A program made the position numbers and the translations under genes. The notes below the pieces were generated by a model. The model worked only from the letters and a program-made list of their open reading frames with translations. It had not been told where the DNA came from and ran no database searches. Below are positions 55,584 to 64,000 of a stretch of DNA of 64,000 bases, one piece after another. Source of the DNA: Mesorhabditis belari (taxonomy: Eukaryota; Nematoda; Chromadorea; Rhabditida; Rhabditidae); contig CAUEEP010000938.1 in NCBI GenBank assembly GCA_958450365.1, positions 434,001-498,000 on the forward strand. Direction: 5' to 3'. Numbering within the stretch: the stretch's first letter is position 1; every line of letters begins with the position of its first letter.

Positions 55584-57802
55584 ATGTCGATACGAGGAGT
55601 TTTGATAGAATTGACTCTGGAGGAATCAGTGGATCCGCATGAAGTGCAAAGACTTTTGATCGATTTTCTGAAGGCTGGCGGATTCTTTATTTTCATCTAC
55701 GTATATATTTTATATTTTAGGCATCACCACCTATATTCAAATCAATGAATATACGTTACTTGAGGCTTGGGAAAAATGATGGAACTGAAGAACACGTGAG
55801 ATGAATTTGATTTTAAAAGAATTAACTTTTTTCATCTAGTTGGTCAATTTAACTGATGCATCAGAGGATTTTGGTTGTACAACTTGTTGCATGGATGACA
55901 TGGAAGAGGTAACTCCTTGAAGATATTTTTGTTAAAAACGATTTTATTTTAGTCTACGATCATGAACTTTGACGGAAATTTGGTTCCACGTGATCCGAAT
56001 GGAATTTTGTTCAATGATCGTGATACAGTAAGTAATGATGACCTTTTTTTATTTATTTGATTTAGAACCAGGAATTAAACAACACATTTTATATGGATTG
56101 CGAAAATCATTCAAACTCGATTGTGAAAGAAGAAACTTCCACTTTTGTGCTGTAAATTTCAATTTGTAATTCTTAAGTAATTTGTTTTCCAGGAAAAGAG
56201 AACCATCGATGGATGTATCTTCATTACAACAATTTTACACAAAAACAACTTCAAAACGAAAGTCTTCATTAAAAGTGAGCATGGTTTGAGTCAACGCAGA
56301 ACATATGGCTTTGAGGAATTGGAGACATCCACCAAGGCAATTTCACAAAATGCCGTCAAGCCAAGAAACATCACAAGCACCATGCACAGTACTCAAAATG
56401 CAGAGGGCCCTGAAAAGTCAATGAATTTTGTAGAGGTTCTTTGTTTTTATGGCTTTTTTTAATGTGTAATTTTTAGGATCAAGTTAATAAAGCTTCTAAC
56501 AGAGCAATTGATGATTCCGTCTTTGATCGACCCACTTTGGGAGAATTCAAGAACGACAATGAAAAAGTTGACGAAACAAAAGAAAAAGGGGCTGAAAAGG
56601 ATTCACTACTGGTAGGACTTTTTGAGTTTCGATGTTTAGAAATTCACCTATCTAGGACGAAGTTAATAAAGATTTAAATGTGGATGAATTTGAAAGCGAT
56701 CCACATGAAGCAAGCGAAACAAGCGAACGTACGAAAAGTAATTTGGTAGAAGCGTTTTGCCATTTTTTCAACAGATGTTTTTCAGGACCAACTTGATGCT
56801 AGTTCAAATGGAGCAATTGATGATTCCTCATTTGATCGAAGCCCCTTATATGAATCGCAAAATGAATCTGAAGAAATCGATGAGAGCAAAAGCGATGGAA
56901 CAAATGAGAACACATCAAAAGCCGCAATGACACTTCCTTCTTCAGGGTACTTCGGGATAAAAATGGATAATCTGCATGATGTGCTTGAAGCTGTAAAACG
57001 CGGAGATATGCCGATTGATGAGGTAGCGATTAGGGATCTAAGCGAAGAGTTTATCCATTCTAGATGGAAACGGGAGTGTACGATTTTGATGCGGATTACA
57101 ATAATCCGATGGAATCGAATGAAAATGGAAACGAAACACAAGTAAGAAAAATGAATCACATCAAATTTCGACTTTTAACAGAAACTCGAAGATACGTTAC
57201 CATCACGACTCAAAAATGTGCAATCTTATAAAAAAGGTATATACTGGTGGAAACGAGCAAAATGTCTGGTTAGTTTTACAGTTAAAATAAAAAGTCAAAA
57301 AATCTAGCAATGCCCCCATTTGGTGTTCAAACAGGCCAGAGAGGTAATTGCTCATATCGTGGCTAAACACGTAGGCAATGACGTACCAAAAATTTTCAGG
57401 TAAAGTGGTTATCTTTGCTAAATATGTTAAAATTTAGATGCACTCTATGCTCGATGACCTCGAATTATAAATTCAATCTGCTGAAAGAACACCTTCGGAA
57501 GAGGCACAACATTCGACAAAGCAAAAACGATCAATCTTCGGTTGAAGAAAAATGGTAAATTTCAATTGAAGTGGTTTGACATTCCTAAAAGAATTAATAG
57601 ATAGAAACTTTAGGCATCCATTAACACTCAAACGAACGCTTCAACTAGCTGAAGAAGTTTTTCCAAGTGTGGCACAACCAATCGAAAGGTAATGTTTATG
57701 GGCATTAGAGAAGTCGTTTATTTTTTGATTAGGTATCTCATATGGCTGGTTCGCTCGGGCAAAGTTGATTACGAGGCGCTAACGAGTTTAACGGCTATAT
57801 GA
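55584..57802 (+). CDS. Unrecognised zinc-finger family, copy B
   Basis: MSIRGVLIELTLEESVDPHE opens the N-terminal module, followed by FKSMNIRYLRLGKNDGTEEH, VNLTDASEDFGCTTCCMDDM, DPNGILFNDRD, STFVLEKRTIDGCIFI-type exons and a basic stretch (HGLSQRRTYGFEELETSTKA). The acidic middle has AIDDSVFDRPTLGEF and AIDDSSFDRSPLYESQNESE. Then NLHDVLEAVKRGDMPIDE, two fingers CLQCPHLVFKQAREVIAHIV...H and CTLCSMTSNYKFNLLKEHLR...H (57300-57510), and the tail HPLTLKRTLQLAEEVFPSVA, IERYLIWLVRSGKVD. Stop 57800-57802. The intron after the first exon begins GC, not GT (CTGAAG then GCTGGC), as in copy C. The front half matches copy C in inverted orientation; the fingers resemble copy D instead. Confidence 0.68.
55600..56753. 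repeat. Inverted duplication arm 1 (partner 59526-60678)
   Basis: About 1.15 kb, near identical to the reverse complement of 59526-60678, introns included. The match ends abruptly at AAAAGTAATTTGGTAGAAGC in both. Confidence 0.85.
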
Positions 57803-58037
57803 AATAAAGAACGGAAAATAGTCGAATCATCCGTAACCATTAACAAAAGTTTGTTGTAGTGAGAAATAAAAGTTGTGGTAGCTTTTTACTGCGATCTCTG
57901 AACAGGAAGGGGCGCTTTGCTCTTGTTACTCGTTCAATCACAGCATCTAATGTCACACTCCTAAATTTTATTTCAAAAATAACAAATTCAACGTAAAGAA
58001 TGTACGTAGTAAGTAACTACAACACAGAAACAAATAT

Positions 58038-60686
58038 TCAATTGTCGGGTGATTGTCTCAAAGCATCCATATCGAGTTTTCCAGACTTCACCACCCATAC
58101 AAGATACCTAAAATGATGATTCTCCCACCAATCTTAATTTTTACCACCTTTCAATGATTTTGCTGATTTGTGGAAAAGCTTCCTTGGCGACTTTCAACGT
58201 TTCCATCAAAGTCAATGGGTGCCTAAGCAGACAATTAGATTTATCTGCGATGGCAATAAAAACTACATTCACAAAATGATACCATTTCTCTTCTATTGTT
58301 GCGCCAGAGATATTTCTACGATACTGTAGGCGGTGTTTCTTCTGAACGTGTTGCTTTCCAAGATTGCGTTTATAAAACGAGGTTGCCGAGCACAGTTTGC
58401 ATCTGAAAAACACTGTTAATAGATCGCTGAAGTATATCATTTGCACCTGAAGATTTTTGGAGCATATTTATCGCAGTGTTTTGTTAGTAAATGAGTAATT
58501 CCTGATTCCAAGCTCCGAAAGTTTTGTACTGAACACAACTAAAGTGATACTTTTGAATTTTTTTTACATCACGCAAAACACTGCGGTAAAGACTCTCCAA
58601 AAACCAGAACTAAATAGGTAGTTAAAAAAGCGCCTTATTACTTGTAAATTTTTGGAGTGCCCAAACCACAATGTCTTGTGTGAAGATGTGTGATAGCTTC
58701 TTCTCGCTTCATAAAGCTTGTATCGGCACAGAGCTAAAACGGTAGATCATCAGGTCGCTGTATTTTTATAACTTTAGATACGTAATTTTTTAAAAATTAA
58801 AAAATAACCTTGCACTTTACGTTCTTCCACAATATCCTGCGCTTGTACATAATTCCATCATTTTCGATCTTGAGTACTTCAAAAGCAAACTCATAATCCT
58901 GAATTTTGATGATTTTGTAATCTCATCCAATAAAAACCTCTGGAATTTCATTGTTTGAAATAAGTGCTTCGTCATGGAGATCAACACTCACAAAACTAAC
59001 GTCGGCCATACTCTAAATGAAAGATGAATTAGCTTTAAAAATCAGAAACCTCATTGATTGTCAAATCTCCTCGTTTTGCAGCTTCAAGTATATCAACAAG
59101 AGCTAGGTTTGTAAATCTCATGGGAGGATTTTCCGTTAGACGTTGCTCTACTTCATCCTCCTTTTCTTCTTCTTTCGGTTCTTCGAGTTCATTTTCAAGT
59201 TCATATAGAGAGCTTCGATCAAACGAGGAATCATCAATTGCTCCGTTCGAAATATTGTCAATGTCTTCCTAGATTAAAGTTTTGCGTAAAATAAAATGAA
59301 AAACAGTTTACCAAATCATCCTCAGTTCCTTTTTCTTTTGGTTCTTTGTGATCTACCTCTGCTACAGAGTCGTCTTTGAACGGATTTGAAGCACTTCGAT
59401 CGGATGACGAATCATCAATGTTTGAAATTTTATCATCAGCATTGTTTTCGAATTTGACCCGTTCTCCGTTTGAAATGTGAGCAATTTCATTCTAAATAAG
59501 TTTTTAGTAAATTTAAAAAGAAATTGCTTCTACCAAATTACTTTTCGTACGTTCGCTTGTTTCGCTTGCTTCATGTGGATCGCTTTCAAATTCATCCACA
59601 TTTAAATCTTTATTAACTTCGTCCTAGATAGGTGAATTTCTAAACATCGAAACTCAAAAAGTCCTACCAGTAGTGAATCCTTTTCAGCCCCTTTTTCTTT
59701 TGTTTCGTCAACTTTTTCATTGTCGTTCTTGAATTCTCCCAAAGTGGGTCGATCAAAGACGGAATCATCAATTGCTCTGTTAGAAGCTTTATTAACTTGA
59801 TCCTAAAAATTACACATTAAAAAAAGCCATAAAAACAAAGAACCTCTACAAAATTCATTGACTTTTCAGGGCCCTCTGCATTTTGAGTACTGTGCATGGT
59901 GCTTGTGATGTTTCTTGGCTTGACGGCATTTTGTGAAATTGCCTTGGTGGATGTCTCCAATTCCTCAAAGCCATATGTTCTGCGTTGACTCAAACCATGC
60001 TCACTTTTAATGAAGACTTTCGTTTTGAAGTTGTTTTTGTGTAAAATTGTTGTAATGAAGATACATCCATCGATGGTTCTCTTTTCCTGGAAAACAAATT
60101 ACTTAAGAATTACAAATTGAAATTTACAGCACAAAAGTGGAAGTTTCTTCTTTCACAATCGAGTTTGAATGATTTTCGCAATCCATATAAAATGTGTTGT
60201 TTAATTCCTGGTTCTAAATCAAATAAATAAAAAAAGGTCATCATTACTTACTGTATCACGATCATTGAACAAAATTCCATTCGGATCACGTGGAACCAAA
60301 TTTCCGTCAAAGTTCATGATCGTAGACTAAAATAAAATCGTTTTTAACAAAAATATCTTCAAGGAGTTACCTCTTCCATGTCATCCATGCAACAAGTTGT
60401 ACAACCAAAATCCTCTGATGCATCAGTTAAATTGACCAACTAGATGAAAAAAGTTAATTCTTTTAAAATCAAATTCATCTCACGTGTTCTTCAGTTCCAT
60501 CATTTTTCCCAAGCCTCAAGTAACGTATATTCATTGATTTGAATATAGGTGGTGATGCCTAAAATATAAAATATATACGTAGATGAAAATAAAGAATCCG
60601 CCAGCCTTCAGAAAATCGATCAAAAGTCTTTGCACTTCATGCGGATCCACTGATTCCTCCAGAGTCAATTCTATCACGATTGACAT
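58038..60686 (-). CDS. Unrecognised zinc-finger family, copy C
   Basis: Start MSIVIELTLEESVDPHEVQR at 60686; same exon order as copy B as far as about 59526, then a different continuation. The acidic units read ISNIDDSSSDRSASNPF and AIDDSSFDRSSLYELENELE. Then LVDILEAAKRGDLTIN. The finger region looks expanded: CKLCADTSFMKREEAITHLH...H (about 58640-58740), a second similar segment LCSVQNFRSLESGITHLL...H (about 58470-58550) whose first cysteine is uncertain, and CKLCSATSFYKRNLGKQHVQ...H (about 58320-58400). The tail is HPLTLMETLKVAKEAFPQIS, IERYLVWVVKSGKLDMDALR, stop 58038-58040. No known family recognised. It shares the GC-starting first intron with copy B. Confidence 0.62.
59526..60678. repeat. 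Inverted duplication arm 2 (partner 55600-56753)
   Basis: Reverse-complement partner of arm 1. The arms are about 2.8 kb apart and could recombine or pair as long double-stranded RNA if both strands are read. Confidence 0.85.
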
Positions 60687-60835
60687 CTGAAATGTACCTA
60701 CCTATTCTATCCTTACAGCAGTAAATTTTAAAATACCGTTTAATTAGACAGACAGCATTGAGCTTTACTTTCAACTAACTGTGGGAAAATACTCCATGAA
60801 AAAGTTTATTTCAACAAAAACAACCAATGAACAGT

Positions 60836-63211
60836 TTATTCTTTTCGTAGATCTTTCATAGCATCTTGATCTAATTTTCCATTTCGTACAAGCCATATGA
60901 GGTATCTCAAAACAAATCAAAGCTTTTCTAGAAACAGCCAAAAATTACCTTTCAATCGATTGGGCAACATTTGAAAAACTTTCTTTAGCCAGCTCGAGCG
61001 CTTTCATTAACGTAGTCGGATGCCTAGACCAATTTTTTACTTTTTTTATTCCATTATGGAACTAGCTACCATTTCTCTTCAACATAAGAATTAGCCACGT
61101 ATCTAGACAATCGAAGCGAATGCGTCTTTAGATGTTCTTTTAACAAGTTGTGTCTGTAGAAGGAGGTTTGAGAGCACAAACGACATCTAAAATTACTCAC
61201 AATCTTAAAACCAAAAAAAGGATTTGATTTTAGGTTTTAAAAACCTATAATCAAATCGTAAAACAAAAGTTCCAGGAGTCAAACTACCTTATAAACATCG
61301 CACTCTTTGAAAATAAAACCAACCTATACATTTTCGGCACATCTTGTCCACCATGTTTGGTTAGAATATGAGTTACAACTTCCCTCGCCTGAGTAAATTT
61401 CAGATGAGGACACTGCTAAACTTTTTTATAATGCTAACAATGCAACAAACCGAACATTTCACCAATTTCCACCAATAGCGACCTTGCCGATAGGGTGTCT
61501 CACTATGTAAATTTAGCATTTCGAGAGTGGAATTGTAATTCTAAAGTAGAACTGTAAGTAAGCGCTTATAAGCAACGGCTGTAACCAATATTTTATAAAA
61601 TTTTTAAATATAGAAACTGACTCCTGAAATCTCCGCATTTCGAAGACCAGCTTCGTCATCAATATCAGCATCCATCAGACTATCGTTTGCCATATTCTAT
61701 ATCGCAATAATCTATAGTTTCAGCGTTAAAACCGGACCTCATTCACGGTTAATTCTCCTCGCTTTGCAGCCTCCAGCACATCGACGAGATTATCCCAATT
61801 TATTTTCGCCGAAGAATTTCCCTCAATACTTTGTGATTTCTCATCGTTTATTTCATCTTCGTTCTCATTGGCTTCTTCGGGTTCATTTTGAGATTCATAT
61901 AGCGAACTTCGATCAAATGAGGAATCTTCAACTGCTCCGTTTGAAATGTTATCGATATCCTCCTAATTTTTTTCTGAGTGAAAAACAGTAAAAAAGACGC
62001 CTACCAAATCCTTCTCAGTCCCTTCTTCCTCTTGTACTTTTGCCGTAAAAACCTTTTCGAACTCATTTAAAGCACTTCGACCGGATGACGAATCATCAAT
62101 GTTTGAAATTTTATCATCAGGATCGTTTTCGAATTCGACCCGTCCTCCGTTTGAAACGTTAGCAATTTCATTCTAAATAAGTTTTCAGTAAATTTAAAAA
62201 TAGTTTTACCAAATTCTTTTCCATATGTCCTCCTGTTTCGTTTGATTCGACTTTTATACCTAGACTAGAAAACTCTTACCTTTGTATATGATTTTTCAAG
62301 CAGTTCAGCCGGTTGAGTGAACTCATCTTTTGAATTGGTAGAAACGTCACAACGAATGTCGCTGTTTGTCGTATTGACCATGGTACAGTTTTCCGTCACT
62401 TTAATAGTGCCCACGTCGTTTTGTTGAATCAATTCAGGTCGTTCGGTGAAAAATGGCAACTCCTAAATGACAAATGATGCATAAAAAATAGCCAGAATAT
62501 TGTCAATTTAAAATGACCTCATACAGATTTTAATTAACCTTTAATAGCGATTTTCGCTTTGACGTTGTCTTTGTGTAAAATTGTTGCAATGAAGATACAT
62601 CCATCGATGGCTCTCTTTTCCTAAAGAAATAAGTTAGGCCATATTTACAACTTCAAATTTACAGCACAAAAGTCGAGGCAAAAAGTTCTTCTTTCACAAT
62701 CGTGTTTGAATGATTCTCGCAATCCATATAAAATGTGTTGTTTGATTCTTGATTCTAAATGAAGATCAAAGATAATCATATAAGAACCACTAACAGTATA
62801 AGAACGATCTTTGAAGAGAATGCCATTCGGATTAGGTGAAGACAAACTTGTATCAAAGTACATCATTATAGGCTAAAATTAAGTTTAAAATAAGATCTCT
62901 TTGGGAATTACTTCTTCGGCATCTTCCATGCAACAAGTTGTACATCCCAACTCTTCAACCGAATCAGTCAAATTGAAAAACTAAAACCAAACAGTGAAAA
63001 AACTAAACTTATCTCACATGTTCTTCAGATGGATTATCTCTTTCAAGTGGTACGTAACGTATACTCATTGATTTGAATATAGGTGGTGATGACTGAAAAA
63101 GCATTAAAAAACGAAAAGTAATCCGCTAACTTTCAGAAAATCGCTTAAAAGTCCCTTCACTTCATCCGGATTCGCTGATTCCACTAGAGTCAATTCTATC
63201 ACGATCGACAT
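60836..63211 (-). CDS. Unrecognised zinc-finger family, copy D
   Basis: MSIVIELTLVESANPDEVKG opens the N-terminal module, followed by SSPPIFKSMS and an exon with EDAEE where other copies have CCMDDMEE. The middle (61880-62876) is almost identical to copy A at 53960-54956, including MPFFTERPELIQQNDVGTIK. Then WDNLVDVLEAAKRGELTVN, fingers QCPHLKFTQAREVVTHIL...H (about 61330-61420) and CRLCSQTSFYRHNLLKEHLK...H (about 61090-61185), and a tail ending YLIWLVRNGKLDQDAMKDLR, stop 60836-60838. The second finger has three residues between the histidines, not four. It is mosaic: the middle groups with A, the finger region with B. The first finger may rest on a split exon. Confidence 0.62.
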
Positions 63212-63537
63212 CTGAAAAAGTAAACTAAAATTAAATGGGAATTGACAAAGAAATGTTAAAAAGATGTAGCTTGTTTTTAAACATGAAATGCCAAAAAAAA
63301 TTAGGGTGGGACAGCTTTATAAAATACAAAAGCATTATTGATTCTGCATATTGAATTTTGGTATTGCCTTTAATTTTCCGCGTCTTTGTTAAAAATATTC
63401 ATTCAAGGTATTGAATACCTACCTCCGCACCCCTATATAAATCCTCTTCTCTTTTTTGCGCATTCATAAATTTCTTGTTAATTTTTGTTTTGCTCATACC
63501 TACCAAGCTTTTTTTCATTTTTCAACATTTTTTTAGA
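63212..63537. promoter_or_regulatory. Shared divergent promoter between copies D and E
   Basis: 326 bp between two start codons facing apart, as between copies A and B. The 45 bp just before the copy E start match those before copy A; the rest differs from the A/B spacer. Confidence 0.5.
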
Positions 63538-64000
63538 TGTCGGTCCTCATTGAGTTGACTCTGGTGAAATCGGTAAATCCAGATGAAGTGAAAGAACTTT
63601 TAATCGACTTTCTGAAGGTTTGGGCAGCTTTTATTCATTTTATTTTATTTTAATGTTTTAGACATCATCACATCTCTTCAAATCGTTCAATATACGCTTC
63701 TTAGATGTCGGTGGAAGCGACAGCTTTGAGGACAAAGTGAATTTGTTTTAAAATTGGCTAAACATTTTATTGAGTTGGTCAATTTAACTGATGCATCAGA
63801 GGATTTTGGTTGTACAACTTGTTGTCTGGAGGACATGGAAGGGGTATCTTTTGTCTTTTCCAAAAGATCTTTTGTTAATGATCGTTTTTAGCCCATAGTC
63901 ATGAACAAACATTTGGTTTCGGGTGATCCAGATGGAATTCTCTTCAATGGTCGAACGACGGTTAGTCGTTATTATATGATTATCTTTGATTTCCACTTAG
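63538..64000 (+). CDS. Unrecognised zinc-finger family, copy E, cut by window end
   Basis: The first three exons (MSVLIELTLVKSVNPDEVKE, FKSFNIRFLDVGGSDSFEDK, VNLTDASEDFGCTTCCLEDM) and their introns are essentially identical to copy A in inverted orientation. At the fourth exon, right after the TTTTTAG acceptor, the sequence changes to VMNKHLVSGDPDGILFNGRT, unlike copy A. The reading then leaves the window, so fingers and tail are unseen. Confidence 0.62.

Overview
The window is nuclear DNA of a nematode, most likely a rhabditid. The evidence is AT-rich sequence, many short introns (often 35-60 bp) with TTTCAG-type acceptors, a cuticle collagen with a Col_cuticle_N-type start, a patched-related (PTR) protein, a paraoxonase-like membrane protein of the MEC-6/POML kind, and many small mariner/Tc1-type inverted-repeat elements. 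Genes were read by joining exons across both strands. Exon edges are by eye and may be off by a few bases.

Layout. 1-5454 (-): PTR sterol-sensing-domain protein, C-terminal end outside the window. 5455-20175: gene-poor and repeat-rich. It holds tandem repeats, MITEs, a tRNA-like element, a GC-rich 1.05 kb inverted-repeat element (18030-19083), a small three-exon gene (12796-13403, -) with an inverted broken copy (11941-12092), and a possible small secreted protein (14272-14508, -). 20176-28111 (-): complete AP-3 adaptor delta subunit (apd-3). 29515-30038: non-autonomous mariner-like element. 30959-35792 (+): thioredoxin-fold, PDI-related ER protein with no CxxC and a C-terminal HDEL; its introns hold two mariner-like elements and tRNA-like sequences. 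36936-39289 (+): cuticle collagen with a non-collagenous C-terminal extension. 39807-40169: fold-back mariner MITE. 41059-46642 (-): divergent G-protein alpha subunit with an unusual P-loop and an apparent proline-rich N-terminal extension; one intron holds a decayed transposase. 48888-49108 (+): possible small gene. 50095-52823 (-): paraoxonase-like protein with an RTE-type retrotransposon fragment in an intron.

53060-64000 is the most unusual part: five copies (A-, B+, C-, D-, E+, the last cut by the window end) of one multi-exon family I do not recognise. Each has a conserved N-terminal module with a FGCTTCC motif, an acidic middle built from repeated exon-sized units carrying a DDSSFDRS-type motif, C2H2-like zinc fingers (C-x2-C-x13-H-x3/4-H) and a short C-terminal motif ending near IERYLxW. 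A/B and D/E are divergent pairs with start codons only about 265 and 325 bp apart. Long stretches are almost identical between copies in both orientations (B/C inverted arms of about 1.15 kb, A/D direct copies of about 1.0 kb, A/E inverted copies of about 0.4 kb), and identity can switch off at an exon edge. This pattern points to recent duplication, inversion and gene conversion.

The housekeeping genes (PTR, AP-3 delta, PDI-like, collagen, G alpha, paraoxonase-like) do not form a pathway. No operon or CRISPR array is seen, and no intact tRNA or rRNA gene was recognised.
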